64,000 nucleotides of DNA from Gari tellinella (GCA_922989275.2 OV277868.1:78296216-78360215); one strand, 5' to 3'. Positions 23,283-35,928 are shown, counted from the first letter of the stretch. Numbers and translations: made by a program. The notes: generated from the letters alone by a model not told the origin.

Positions 23283-25845
23283 TTACTGAAACTTATTCAC
23301 AATAATCTTAGTGAACTGACATAGGTTTTTCAGAACATTTGTTGAAGTAGAATTCATTAATTCATTGTATTTATGCATGTAAGGTCGGTTAAAGTAATAG
23401 CTCTTAAATATAATTTTCGCTCATTCTCAAAGAAAGGACAGATAAACAAGTAATGGAATTCATCACCTAAGTCATTTTTATCACAGAGCTGGCAACGTCT
23501 TTGATGATGCTGTATGTTATGCCATCTGCCAGTTTCTATTGGTAGTTTATGGTTTGATGTACGAAATCTTTGCAGATAAATACTAAGGTGCCTTGGAAGC
23601 GAAATTAGGTATTTTTCGAAATGATTTGTATGTTTGAATATGCTATAATGTTGACCTTTATTTGATTTGTGTGTGTTTGCATACCATGCTTGAATATATT
23701 GATCAATCAGTTTTTGTTTTATATAGGATTTGATAGGAGCTTTCTGATTGTCAAACTGGGATAACCAAAGATGTGAACAACCAGTACCATCAAGAATGTT
23801 CTTTATATGAGTCAACCATTTGTAAGTATGAGTAGTGTAGTAGTACGTATGTTGATATAGTAAGGCAGAAAATTTATTCTGATCACTAGAGATGAGATTA
23901 TGCCAAAAACTAACCATTCTAACCTTGATCACTATGTCTAGGGGGTAACCTCCGAGTTCACCGTATAACATGTACAGCAGTGTACTTTTCCTGCTGTTGG
24001 TTATTTTTCTAAGGAATTCATTGTGTACATTTTCAATTGATTGTAGATTTTCGAAACCCCAGACTTCACAGCTGTATGTCAGTATAGGCACGATGGTATG
24101 GTCGAAAAGTTTAAGCTGCAGGTCGATAGGTAAGTTTAAGTTACATATTCGTGTATAGAGAAGATGCATCGCTTTGCGGACTTGTTTCCCAATGTGTTTC
24201 TTAGCATTTAGTAAACTTCCTGATCGAGAAAATACTACTCCTAAATACTTGAAACAGTCAACAATTTCATTATTTGTATTACCAATTTTATATGTTGTTT
24301 ATAATTTTTGCGTGAACCGAATGTAATAGTTTTGGTTTTGGAAGTGTTAACATTAAGTTTCCAAGTTAGGCAATAGTCATTAAAGTCATCAAGTGATTTT
24401 TGGAAAAGTGTGGGGTCTTCACTTATCAAAACTGTGTCATCAGCATAAAGAAGGGCAATTATTTTGATAGAAAACGATGCGTTGTTGTTTAAATTATCTA
24501 ATGTTATGCCATCATTATTTTTTGATAAGAGGTCAGCTTCTAAGTCATTTAGGAAAATTGCAAATAAATAGGTGATAGGTTCTCGCCTTGTCTAACGCCT
24601 CGCTGGCAACAGAAAAATGGATTATTTCCCTGAAGTGATACACACGACTTTATATTTAAATACATGTTTCGGATTATTTGGATAAATCGGCCATTAATGT
24701 TGTGTTTGATAAGTTTATGCCAAAGTCCTGTTCGCCAAACTGAATCGAATGCTTGAGTGAAATCAATGAAGGCACAAAATAGTTTTTTCTTATTATTTCT
24801 GAGATATTGGATAAGGGTATGAAGGACAAATATGTGATCTACAGCTGAGTGGTGTTTACGAAAACCTGCTTGATTTTCAGAGAGCAATTCGTTTTCTTCT
24901 AAGAAAGAGTCTAGTCTCAAATTTAAAACTGATGTGAAGAGTTTACCGACACAGCTGATAGTTGTAATAGGTCGGTAGTTAGCCGGGTCTTCATGGTCTC
25001 CCTTGTTTTTGTAAATTGGTATGTTAACGCCCTCTGTCCAACATTTAGGAATAGTCCCAGTATCTAGTATTAAATTAATACATGGTAACATAGAGGGGAC
25101 GCATGATATGTAGTGTTGATTTAATGTATTCATTTAGAATGTTGTCCCTTCCAGCACATTTGTTAAGTTTTAGTTTTCCGACGCATTTAGTAATTTCTCC
25201 TTTTGTTATTGGAGAGTAAAGTATTTCATTATTTTGAATGTAAAAATCATCAGGTTCAATGTCAGGATCAGTGTAAGAGTTTATGTTTTTAAAGTAATCA
25301 TGATGGTCACACATAGATGGGGATTTGACTGAGGATTTGTTGGTTTTTAGACTGTTCAAATATTTCAAGTATTGTTTTGGATTACATTTCTGTAAGTTTC
25401 TGAGTTTCTTTTGCATATCCGTTTTATATTTATTTATTTCAGTGTTCATGGTTGTTTTGTAACTTTTGCTAGCTGTTTTAAGAATGTGTTTATTTTCTAC
25501 TGTTTTGTTCAGATTATATAGATTTCTACATTTTGTACCGAACCATGGCTTATTATTGGCACGCGGTTGAGTATGTGTGTGTCTGTGAGATCGGGTATTA
25601 AAAGACTTTGAAGCAGCATCTCCAAATATTTCTGATATGCTATTGGCCACATAATTAACGATATAATCACAATCTGAGTCCACACTACTTCTCGACCTTT
25701 GAATAATAGTTATTAGCTGATCCACTTTTGAGGTGTCTATTTGATATATATATTGATGTGTAAGTGATTCATTCCAGGACGGTTTATTTATTTTTTCAGG
25801 TATTACAGTTGGAGCAGGTGTGTCATTTGTGATTTTGTTTTATGT
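23283..25845 (-). mobile_element. 5'-truncated, frameshifted non-LTR retrotransposon (LINE) with reverse transcriptase
   Basis: The reading starts inside the linker after the endonuclease (PSWNESLTHQYIYQ, then KPWFGTKCRNLYNLNK), so the copy is 5' truncated near 25845. Reverse transcriptase motifs follow: NYRPITTISCVGKLF, NQAGFRKHHSAVDHIF, AFIDFTQAFDSVWR, RGVRQGENLSPI and, after a frameshift near 24575, LLYADDTVLIS (catalytic YADD). Further frameshifts lie near 25083, 24295 and 23393. The C-terminus has a Cys-Cys-His-Cys knuckle (CQLCDKNDLGDEFHYLFIC) and ends with FTKIIVNKFQ and a TAA at 23285-23283. The copy is dead. The clade cannot be named from sequence reading alone. Confidence 0.9.
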
Positions 25846-27638
25846 TTTGGATAAGTGAAAGTAAGCAGTTACAGAAATATTACGAGAAAATGTAATAAAA
25901 AAGATATTTTTTGTTGCAAATAATATCGTAGATAGATAATGGCAACATGTTCTTATAGTTCATGTTAGTGGAGACAGGATAAATTACCCTTATATTGGAT
26001 ATTTTGACTACCATAAAATAGGCACAAACAATGACACAATCTCAAAAACATATTATGGATGTAGATTGGTGACCCTATTAGGTACATGTATCTATGAGTA
26101 ACACAATCAGAGCATATCACCGTATTTTATTCGTTTAAGGAGGCCTGCGACACTGTTTTTGTGGAATTATATCCTTATATGAAGAATGAGCCCTTTATGA
26201 GTGACACATATTTTGGATACAGATCAGGGGCCCGTTTCATAAAACTTCGCACGACAAATGTTGTCGTAAGTCAGATTATTAAAGTCTCAATTATTATTTA
26301 TTTCTCCATCTAAGCATGTCTTGTGACAGCTCATTGGAATTATCTTGAACAGACGATTCCAAAGAATTGTCACAAGACAGGATTAGATAGAGAAGTTAGA
26401 AATTAAATGTATTTTAAAGTTTTGACTTACGACCGTTTTTGTCGTACGAAGTTTTATGAAACGGGCCCCAGACATCGAAATAAGTACTGGAAAAAGTTGA
26501 AAATGTTACTGTTGTCGAGCTTTGTACATAATGGGTTAAGTTATAACTGTTTTATTTTTTTTTTATCAAAGGAAATCATCTCTAAAACACGTCACATTTC
26601 TGTTCCATGCATTCATCCATAAAATCAAAGAGGATCATCCTCGATAGTTTTATGGCTGCTTTGGAAAACAAATTTAATTTTATGGCTGAATGTATGAAAC
26701 AAAACATGTGAAGTGTATTTGGACATACATGTAATTTTCTTTTATAAAGGTCCATAGAAGTCGAACTTTAGAGCAATACTATAAATTAATAGTGTTTTAG
26801 TTCCTGTTTTGGAATATTGTTATCTTCAAAGCGAAATTGAGACGTTTCTATGTGTTTGGTAGCATGTTATATATCACGTATACATAAAACAGATGTTACA
26901 AAATATCGTCTACATTGGTAGTGTCGTCTGCAATATTTTGGCAAACAGTCTAGATCCTGATCAGACGCAGAGTAACGCGGTATCTGATCTGGATTCAAAC
27001 GTTTTGGCACTCATTTAATATTTCTTGAGTCAAACTACGTAAAATGTATTTTTGAGAAATAAAAGGAGACAACAAATGTTTACAATTGATGACGTCATTG
27101 CATATTTTTCCTGAATCCCCGATGATGTACACAAATGTTCTTGAGCAAGACATGTACCGCGAATTGCTCCTCTCCACCCAGGGGTTAAAATTGGTACCTG
27201 TGAAGGGTCTGAGCCGGTACTGCGGCTGCATTTAATTGCGCTATATGTTAGCAGTGCTCAATATTGTAGGCAAGGTGGCTCAATGATCAGAGGAGTAAAT
27301 GTACAGTCGGCTGAGCGGTCATTCGAACTGAAAGTAGACTATAACTTGGTATATTACTTTTTTATTACAGTGAAGGAATTAACACGGCATGATCTACACT
27401 TTTGTTTCAAAGCTAGCTTTGTGTTAAAATGAATGAAGACATATAGGAATGATTGTCAAACTATTTGGACCTCACGTCACTTAAGGACCCTAACTTTTTG
27501 CAAAGTCGACTGCAGTCAAAATTGCGTGTAGACGCGTAACAAAATATGACGGTTGATAACATAAAACTCAATAGAACGAATCCTATTGTAGGTGAATACG
27601 AGTCCAATATTTTGTTAAATGTTGCAGTCTATATACAC
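25846..27638. other. No gene seen outside MITE F
   Basis: Apart from the family F element, a first-type module at 26940-27003 (gatcctgatcagacgcagag) and an inverted pair at 26645-26690 (gttttatggctgctttgg / aattttatggctgaat, direct rather than inverted on inspection). Confidence 0.4.
26227..26469. mobile_element. MITE family F, copy 1 (GGGGCCCGTTT ends, 243 bp)
   Basis: Left ggggcccgtttcataaaac, right gttttatgaaacgggcccc, with tacgaca/tgtcgta continuing the match. Inner inverted repeats (tcttgtgacagctc / gaattgtcacaaga) follow. Confidence 0.85.
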
Positions 27639-27850
27639 TGGGTGCCAACTAGGTATTACGATGAAATGTTTTGCTACGACTTATATGGATATTATAATAG
27701 ATGTGTATTGCTACGAAGTCAACTTTGTTTTCGTAGACAAACATTTCTCACTATATACACTGACTTCGTAGCAATACAAATCTTTTATAATACCCATATA
27801 GGTTGTCGTAGCAATACATTTTGATGATAATACGTAGTTGGCCTCCCGTG
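27639..27850. mobile_element. MITE family E, copy 1 (about 210 bp)
   Basis: Long inverted repeats: ggtgccaactaggtattacg and gatgaaatgttttgctacg at the left, complemented by ctacgtagttggcctcccgtg-type sequence at the right. Inside are a second pair around attgctacgaagtcaa. Confidence 0.8.
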
Positions 27851-28422
27851 ATATACCACGTATAAAGACGTCATGTTGTTTTAACGTCATCACATGCAGA
27901 AATCAAAACATGGTGAAGGATAAATGCATTAAATCCATGTACACACACAGCTTTTGTACAGAACAAATAGAGGGGTGGGTTTTATTTTCACGTTTAGATA
28001 TAAACACTTATTTAAAATCGTTATGATAATGATAAAAAAAACTCTCGAACCAATTTTTAAAGAAATCTAGATTTAATTGTTTTTAAAAAAAAAATTTTAT
28101 ATGTTCGATACTTTTATGTTTTGTAGCGTGTACACAAATGTGCACAACATTTAGAATGTAAGGTACATGTACTTTACGTAAACTTTAAAGAGTTAAGGGT
28201 ATTACACACACCGACAAGTTGGGGCATTTTAATTATTATTGTTGTTTTCTAAATACCATTTTATATATATTCACATAACTAATGCCAGTCTGCTGGTTAA
28301 TTATCATATGAAAGACTCAAGAATCATGCGAGAAAACAGTGCAGATCCTGATCAAACAGCTCCTGTAGAAGTTCTCTAATTTGTGTCTATACTATTTCAT
28401 GAAGTATAAATATACGCTTATA

Positions 28423-28668
28423 CAGTGGAGAATCTGTTATTCTTTCCCGTTTAAACGCAAACGTACGCAAACGCAAAGCGCTAAAACGTAGAAAAGAAAA
28501 ACTTTTGGACAATTCTGATATTTCATGTTTATCTTGGTGGCAAACAGTTTGGAGCCTGATCAGACGCCGGGTTACCCGGCGTCTGATCTGGCTCCAAACT
28601 GTTTGCACTGCAAATAATAGTTTTAGCGTAAACGCGTTTATTGGGAAAGAATAACAGATTATCCACTG
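28423..28668. mobile_element. MITE family A, copy 1 (246 bp, TA target site)
   Basis: TA-CAGTGGAGAATCTGTTATTC at the left and its near-perfect complement (gaataacagattatccactg-TA) at the right, terminal inverted repeats of about 28 bp. The centre is a 60-bp palindrome (tttggagcctgatcagacgc ... ) with ccgggttacccgg at the tip. No coding sequence. The TA duplication and CAGT ends would suit a Tc1/mariner-like mobiliser, which is inferred. Confidence 0.9.
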
Positions 28669-29069
28669 TAGCAGGAAATGGGACTAACCTTCACATGTCT
28701 AAAAGTGTCTTTAACACAATAAATGATTGTTCTAATATCGGGACTATAGCAATTAATTACTCTTTCTATCGATTGATACCTTGTCGTTTTTAAATAGATG
28801 AAATATGTTACAGCAGGCGAAACTGTAATTTAAGTTTTAAAATGAGAATTACACGATGATGTATTGACTTTGGATTAATGCACACAGCATCTGCAGTTTC
28901 AATTTAGTATTCCACAAGGAGAAAACGATAGATTTTATCCGTTTGTAATGCGCTTACCCTCTTCTGTCTCAATTGTCGTCTGCTTTAAATATGCCGTCTG
29001 CAGTTAATGGTTTTTTTTTCAACTGAAGTTGAACTCCTAAGTTAACTCTTATACTGTCCACGGGCCAAA

Positions 29070-29260
29070 ATGTGACTTTGCAAACAGTTTGGCTCCTTAT
29101 AAGACGCAGCGTAACCGCGGCGTCTGATCAGGGTCCAAAGCGTTTAACACTCGTACCGACATTTCTCTGTCAAAACAGCCCTAAAGCTGCCCTTAAAAAT
29201 ATTGCAGACGACACTACCAATGCAGACGATATTTTGGCGGTTAGAGGGTTGAATGAGATT
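29070..29260. mobile_element. MITE family C-like fragment
   Basis: Contains caaacagtttggctccttat, cgcagcgtaaccgcggcgtc and caatgcagacgatattttgg, as in the copy at 40.9-41.15 kb. The open frame here is made by repeat sequence and is not a gene. Confidence 0.6.
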
Positions 29261-29732
29261 TTAAAACTTTACAGGGAAAGAGTTAGAGAAAATTCTAATC
29301 AGAGCGTCAACGAGTATAAACTAGTTCTAATCATGCCGACTTACTCAGCTATACCGCAATTGCATGTAAATGCAAGTCGTAAGCGGCAGTTGATATTAGA
29401 AGGATTAAAGTTTGGCCCACTAGCGGCTAAATGGTGAATAATGCGTCAAACGGCGTCTCACCAGGATAACTACTGTTTGAAATTCTCATCTTATCTTGAA
29501 AAGAAGTTTTTGAAAATTAGAACAGCAGCAGATGACAATTCTAGCAGAAAACATATATTGTTAGTGTTTAAAGAGTTAAAATTGAAACCAAACAAGATGA
29601 TTTTCCCCATTGTCATACATGTATCTGAATTACAGTCCCAAAGGTATTTATCAACATTTATCTCTTTCAATGCTGAGTAATGTTTTTGTCTACTGAAAGT
29701 GTTATCTGCTACAGTTCTTAAACTAGATTTTT

Positions 29733-31452
29733 AGCTCACCTGAGCACAAAGTGCTCAAGGTGAGCTATTGTGATCGGTTGCCGTCCGTCGTACGTCGGTG
29801 TCCGTGTTGGTGTCCGTGTCGGTGTCGTCTGTTCACAATTTGTTTCAAATAACTTCTTCTCTAAAACCAATGGCCCACTCTTAACCAAACTTGGTCAGAT
29901 ACATACTGTAGTTGTGAGCTTCAAAAACTATAAAAGAAAAGTGGATGGGGCAATCGGTCTTGTTGCCATGGCAACCATGCACAATATCTAAAAAATCTTC
30001 TTCTCAAAAACGACTGGTCCGATTTCAATTTGGTTTGCACCAAAATGTTTCTCAATTAATATACTTTCAAAATTGTTCAAAGAATTTTGATCCGTCAAAA
30101 AACATGACCGCTAGAGGACGTGGTCATTTTTTCGTATCTACGTAATATTGACAACTGAAGTCAAAACTATAAACATCTTCTTGTCAATAACTATAAGTCC
30201 TAGGATAACCAAATTTCACATGTAGCATCATGTTGTGAACCTTTAGCAAAACTGTTCAAATAATGACCCCCGGGTCAAAAATGGCCCCGCCCCGGGGCTT
30301 ATCAGTTTTTCATAGGAAATCCTTTAAAACTCTTCTTCTCTAAAACTGTATGACCTAGACCTTTTATGTTTAGCATCTAGCTTTGCCGTATGGACCTCTT
30401 CTAAGTCTGTTCAAATCATGACCCCAGGGTCAAAAATGGCTCCGCCCCTGGGCTTATCAGTTTTACATAGACTTATATAGAAAAACCTTTAAAAATATTC
30501 TACTCTGAAACCGTAAGGCCCAGATAATTTATATTTGGCATCTAGCTTTTTCTTATGGTCCTCTACCAAGATTGTTCAAATTATGACCCCAGGGTCCAAA
30601 ATGGCCCCGCCCCGGGGCTTATCAGTTTTACATAGACTTATATAGGAAAACCTTTAAAACTCTTCTTCACTGAAACCGTAGGGCCCAGACCTTTTATATT
30701 TGGCATCTAGCTTTGCCTTATGGTCCTCTACCCAGATTGTTCAGATCATGACCCCGGATCAAAAATGGCCCCGCCCAGGGGCTTTTAAGTTTTACAAAGA
30801 CTAATATGTAGTAATCTGAATAAGGGGAGATCCTTTGAAAGCACAGAAAACAAAGCAAATACTGAAAATTGCAGACTCGGTTTAATTGAGTCTGTTCATG
30901 AGCAATACTGAAATATGCAACAGTACTCACGCCCCCTAGCACCGGCTTAAGCGGAATTCAACTTTCAACTGTAAATGCGCTGAAATCAATGATTAACCTT
31001 TAAACCTTTAAAAATCTTCTTTTCTGAAACCGTAAGGCCCATAGCTTTTATATTTGGCATATAGCTTTGTCTTATGGTCCTCTACCAAGATTGTTCAAAT
31101 CATTACCCCAGGGTCAATTTTACATATACTTCTACAGGAAAACCTAATTCTGTGTTCTTGTGGAAATTCAACTGTGTGGTATTGTTCATTATGATTAACT
31201 TCTAAAACTTTTTGATTTCACACACAAACATATTGAAAGCTTTACCTTTGGGAGCTTTCGCCTGTGTACTACAGGCTTTTTCAACCAACTGATGTTTCAC
31301 TGGGACTTGACATCTAATCTGACACTAATTCTGTGTTGTTACAGTTTCATGCAACAGTCCACATACATGCAATGACAAACTTCATTATGCATCGAGTATA
31401 ACACAATAGTTACTCAGGTGAGCGATTTAGGGTCGCTTGTGGCTCTTGTTCT
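29733..31452 (+). mobile_element. 1.7-kb repeat bounded by 'ctcacctgag' motifs, with internal 180-bp repeats
   Basis: Starts tagctcacctgagcacaaag + tgctcaaggtgagct and ends actcaggtgagcgatttagg + gtcgcttgtggc. From about 30250 to 31130 there are about five diverged units of about 180 bp (aatgaccccagggtcaaaaa, tggccccgccccggggctta, aaaactcttcttctc). No coding potential. I associate such 'agctcacc...ggtgagc' repeats with bivalve genomes; the class is unknown to me. Confidence 0.75.
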
Positions 31453-31810
31453 AAATATGTTTTCAAAACAAGATCAGAGTGTCAAACAGTAAGGCGGCGT
31501 CTGACCAAGATTTAACCCATTTGTGCCTACGGTCCTATAGAATATATGCTAAGACGATAAAGAAAATGTGCATTTGCAACTTTTAATTTTCTCTACATTG
31601 TCATTCACACACAAAATTATGATCTGCAACTTATTAAATGACATTTAAAAATACACTATCGTGTAGCCAATACAATTTTGATACCAAATTTGTCTATGGT
31701 TTGTACTTATAAGTATAACAAAACTCCCTCAAACCAACTGTAAACAAAAGTCCCTCAAACCAAATTTACAGTTTCTGTATATTGTGTTTGTACGATAGAA
31801 CAGCGGCAGA

Positions 31811-31867
31811 CAGTGTAGACTCTGATCAGACGCCGCACAATGCGGCGTCTGATCAGAGTCTACACTG
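31811..31867. repeat. Perfect palindrome, 27-bp arms
   Basis: cagtgtagactctgatcaga + cgccgca, a 3-base loop (caa), then the exact complement. Representative of the palindromic module found in more than twenty places in the window. Confidence 0.9.
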
Positions 31868-32179
31868 TTTGCTATTAGGAATTCATTGTAAAACAAAACG
31901 AAAATTAAAATTTAGACCAGACACTCATTAGATGGAAGATGGACTGACCCAATATATAAGAATGGAATAATCCACTAGGCGCAAAGGTCGAATATTAGTG
32001 CCTATCGCGGTGAAAGAGTATGATAAAACTCCACAATGAGGGTAGACAGAAACTGACGAACTATCGCTTTAGCAATTTACCAATATTTATTCAGTATGTA
32101 GGCGTATTTTATTTTAAAACATTCAAATATGATACAAGCGAATCTCGTTTACTCGATTCGAACATACTCTATATATGTA

Positions 32180-32425
32180 CAGTGGAGAATCTGTTATTCT
32201 TTCCCAGTAAACGCGTTTACGCTAAAACTATTATTTGCAGTGCAAACAGTTTGGAGCCAGATCAGACGCCGGGTAACGCGGCGTCTGATCAGGCTCCGAA
32301 CTGTTTGCCACCAAGATAAAAAAGAGTTATCAGAATTGTCCAAAAGTTTTTCTTTTCTACGTTTTAGTGCTTTGCGTTTGCGTACGTTTGCGTTTAAACG
32401 GGAAAGAATAACAGATTCTCCACTG
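32180..32425. mobile_element. MITE family A, copy 2 (246 bp, opposite orientation)
   Basis: The same TIRs (cagtggagaatctgttattc) and the same 246-bp length as the copy at 28.4 kb, flanked by TA on both sides and inverted relative to it. The central palindrome is gatcagacgccgggtaacgc and its complement. Confidence 0.9.
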
Positions 32426-33436
32426 TAGGTTCAATACATACTTATCAAGGAGATAACGTAATTAATGATTTCATTGTCAAGTTTAATCATCTAGTTTAAC
32501 CATTTCATTGTCATTATGACGTCATAACCCGTCTATCACACACGCGTCCATAAAATCGTCTGCTGTTGTTACAGACGATAATTGTTGCAGACGACACACT
32601 GACACTAGAACAACAGTTTTTTCTTTGTATAGAATATATATCTAAACCTAAAGGCTACAACATCATATAGACTTTCATATAGGTATTGTTTCACTAAAAA
32701 TGTTGTATATAGATCTACTGTCATCTAGATCTCACAGTAGATCCTCAATCTGACTAACTAGACATTTATGTAAAAAAAAATTAAAAATTGGCCTACTATG
32801 ATAGTTGATAATCTACTATCATATAGACTATAGTTGATAATCTACACAACTATATGATAGAAGCCTTGTCTATTAAATCTACAATATATTATTTTTTTTA
32901 ATTTCTTGTGTGTCAGATTGAGGATCTGTGATATCTACATGACAGTAGAACTTTATATAACATTTTATATCCATATGAAAGTCGATATTATAGTAGCCTC
33001 TAGGCTTATATATAGATTCTTTATTATATGGTTGAGATATAAATTCTACAATCGTCTCCAATTTTGTCTGTCTTATTCTATTTTTAGCAATACGGCACTC
33101 TAGCAACAAGTTGACATATACTTTAGGTAGGCTAATAGACAAGGCAGAATGTCAAATTTAGTAGCAAATTTTGACATAGATATTGAACAGGATGCAGAGT
33201 TTGAATTTAAGGAGTGAGTAAAGAAACTGTTCCAAAATAATGAACGACATTGATTTGGAAACGCATGCTATCAGTTATCAAAATGTATTGATTCATAAAT
33301 AATACAACATTTTAGTGATGATTAGATAACACATTTATTTCAAAATTTGTGTACAGAATTCACTACAATGTCACAATATATTATACATGTAAAAGGAATA
33401 TAGTAAGCAAAGCATATACATGTTTATCAAGAAGTA
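32426..33436. other. No gene seen; imperfect inverted repeats
   Basis: AT-rich; repeated ctatcatatagac / ctatatgatag and ctgtcatctagatctcacag / gaggatctgtgatatctaca motifs form weak inverted pairs at 32700-32950. Confidence 0.45.
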
Positions 33437-33784
33437 CAGTGCTCCCTCTCTACAACAACACCTAATGGAAGACAAATATGGTGTGTGTTTTTCGGAGGGT
33501 TTTGTTATAGGAAGGGGGGAATTAATACAGTTAAAGTACGATTGCAAATAATTGGAACGCGTCGTCTGATCTGAGCTCACACTGTTTGTCACTCATATTT
33601 ATGTTTCTTCTGGCAGAATGTCCAATACGTAACTTTTAGAAACAACAGCGGACGACATATTTAGGCAGACAATATTGTAGCAGTGAAGGGGTAAGACGTA
33701 ATGATATTGTTTAGAGAACTGTTGCAAGTGTTGTTGAAAGGACGGAATCGTTGTCTGGAGGGCCGTTATAGGGAGGGAACATTG
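33437..33784. mobile_element. MITE family B, copy 2 (348 bp)
   Basis: Left end TA-cagtgctccctctctacaac, right end ggccgttatagggagggaac + attg-TA. The palindrome is largely eroded (aacgcgtcgtctgatctgag). Confidence 0.85.
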
Positions 33785-34283
33785 TATTTATCTTATAATA
33801 TTTACATTCGCTCCGCATTGTCCTTATATAACACTATTCTAAAAAGAGACTTGCATATTTCAATGAATGCTCACTTAAAATCCAGTTCTAGCCGACTGGT
33901 TTAGGGGCGGAGCTATACTGATCACTTTCAAATCGATACAGAGAAGTTCGTATGGTAGGCACGGTTAACGCGGAGTAATCAAGTATGGCGTGTGAGTAAA
34001 TCGGTTTTAAAAAAGCGACCTAAATTTAAGATGCTAATCATACAAGTATTTCGTAAATTCGTGTGTTTTTAAATATCTCAAAAGGGATTTTAAACAAAAC
34101 GAAAAAGTTTACCGGTTAAAAGTCTAAACTTATCCAGTAAATATAATATGTGATTGGGACTAGTTTCAATCCATATATAGAGATCGTTACTACGATAGCA
34201 ACGCATAGCAACGGGTAAAGTGTCTATTAGAACGGTTATGTACATTTCTGGTTCATTTCTCAGCTCACGATGGAATATAAATA

Positions 34284-34447
34284 TAAGAAATAAATTGCGT
34301 ACTTCCGTTATTCATGAGCTGATGGCACGTCCATGCTTTTACTAGCAAAGTTAAGCGAGAAGCCCTTCGGGCTTCACGCTCTTTGCTAGTAAAAGCATGG
34401 AAGTGCCATCAGCTCATGAATGCCGGAAGTACGCAATTCATTTCTTA
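34284..34447. repeat. Long hairpin, arms about 75 bp
   Basis: The left arm (ataagaaataaattgcgtac, ttcatgagctgatggcac, tccatgcttttactagcaaa) is complementary to the right arm with few mismatches. The loop region is gagaagcccttcgggcttc. No coding sequence. Confidence 0.85.
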
Positions 34448-34566
34448 ACACTGTATTGTAAAGAAAGTATGTTTAGACGACCACTAATACAAGAAGCGTT
34501 GCGATTTGTGACCGCCATGGCAATGCTTTTTAGACGACCTCAAGATTATCTTTCTTCAATTTATTT

Positions 34567-34905
34567 CAGTACTCCCTCCGTAAAACGGCCTACACAACAA
34601 CTATTCCCTCTTTACAACACCGCTTACCTCTGTTCCCCAAACAAGACAACAATATGCAACATTTACACGCCTGCAATATCGTTTGCTTAAAACTGTTGTC
34701 AGCTCAAATATTGGGACATTTTGCCGAAAAACATAATGGCGAGTGACAAACAGCTTAACTCCAGATCAGATTCCGTGTTTCGAGGCGTCTGATCTGGATT
34801 CAAACTGTTTGCCAATGTATGTCAGTTTCCCTCCCTATAACAACTCCCTTCGAACAACACACACTCTTTATCGCACAGTGAATGTTGCTGTAGAGAGGGA
34901 ACACT
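34567..34905. mobile_element. MITE family B, copy 7
   Basis: Left end cagtactccctccgtaaaac, right end gttgctgtagagagggaac + act. Inside are gccgaaaaacataatggcga and a palindrome with ttccgtgtttcgaggcgtct. Confidence 0.75.
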
Positions 34906-35067
34906 TTACAAATTAAAAACGATGCTGACCCTGATTAGAGAGCTCTTTTATGACCACATTGATATGGAGCTTCACTGTTTTCATAGCCAACAACTTAGTT
35001 GTAAATGTTATAGATCCATTTAACCCATTTACCCCATAGCCTGTTTCTAGTTTGGAAGAAAGGTGAT

Positions 35068-35150
35068 CACTTTAAGCAGGTTGAAAGTAAAGCAGCAATC
35101 AAGTTAAGGTGCAGTCTGCTTTACTTTCAGCCTACTTTAAGATAATATCT
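35068..35150. repeat. Second palindrome type (gcaggttgaaagtaaagcag)
   Basis: ttaagcaggttgaaagtaaa + gcag pairs with ctgctttactttcagcctac + tttaa. The same module recurs at about 16470-16540, 19480-19535, 19625-19675, 22265-22335, 43915-43995, 52770-52850 and 60890-60955. Here it sits in a TTAA-bounded block (35018-35289) ending gggtaatgggttctgggttaa. Confidence 0.75.
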
Positions 35151-35423
35151 GCTAGGATGTAGAAAATAGTTCTTATGATTCATTTTCATGGCTGTATAAA
35201 GCGGAACTGTTTTCTTTAGTAAAGAAAATAAATTGAAAGCGTAAAACGGCGTTTTTTATGGGGTAATGGGTTCTGGGTTAAATGAGTTAATCCTTTCAAC
35301 GCACACAACGCACTAAGTCGACATTGCAAACAATGAAAACGCCGCATAACTGTCATGAGTTCAGTAAGGAAATCGTGGGCCGTCGATGGCCATCAATTGC
35401 GAGTTGGCTACCGGTCTGAAATA

Positions 35424-35628
35424 CAGTGGAGAAAACGTTATTCTCCGTTCAAACGCAAAGGCATGGCAAAGAAATATAGAAAAAGACACCTTTTTGACAA
35501 TTCTTACTAACAGTTTTAATCTGAGTGGTAAACAGTTTTGAGCCTGATCTGGCTACAAACTGTTTGCAATGGAAATAATAGTTTAAGCGGAAACGCGGTT
35601 ATTTGGAAAGAAAACGTTTTCTCTACTG
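35424..35628. mobile_element. MITE family A, copy 4 (diverged)
   Basis: Ends cagtggagaaaacgttattc and gaaaacgttttctctactg. The central palindrome is reduced to gagcctgatctggctacaaac. Older and shorter than the other copies; the right TA is mutated to CA. Confidence 0.75.
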
Positions 35629-35820
35629 CACTTTGCACGCTGCACACGGGACACACATTGCTAACCTAAACAGCAAAAGGTGGTAACTGAACACGCTACT
35701 GGTTGAAACTCTGATCAAAATTTGCTCATTCTGAACGTAAATTGTGCATAAAGCTGCAAACGCTAATGTAAACAGAAAATATTTCATCTGCAAAATTATT
35801 AAAGGAGATGGTTAAGTCAT

Positions 35821-35927
35821 AGTTAGAACATATTAAGTAAAATCTTAATGGTTACGAAAGGGCGGAACGAGCGTTAGCGAGTGACCCCCTTCTTAGCCAT
35901 TAAGATTTCACTTAATATGTTCTAACT
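35821..35927. repeat. Hairpin, arms about 45 bp
   Basis: agttagaacatattaagtaa + aatcttaatgg pairs with ccattaagatttcacttaat + atgttctaact. The loop holds gcggaacgagcgttagcgag. A similar 'acttaat' hairpin element could not be found elsewhere in the window. Confidence 0.75.
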
Positions 35928-35928
35928 A

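Noticed and set aside
29072..29437. 121-codon plus-strand frame
   Set aside because: Its first half is a family C-like MITE and the rest has no recognisable feature.
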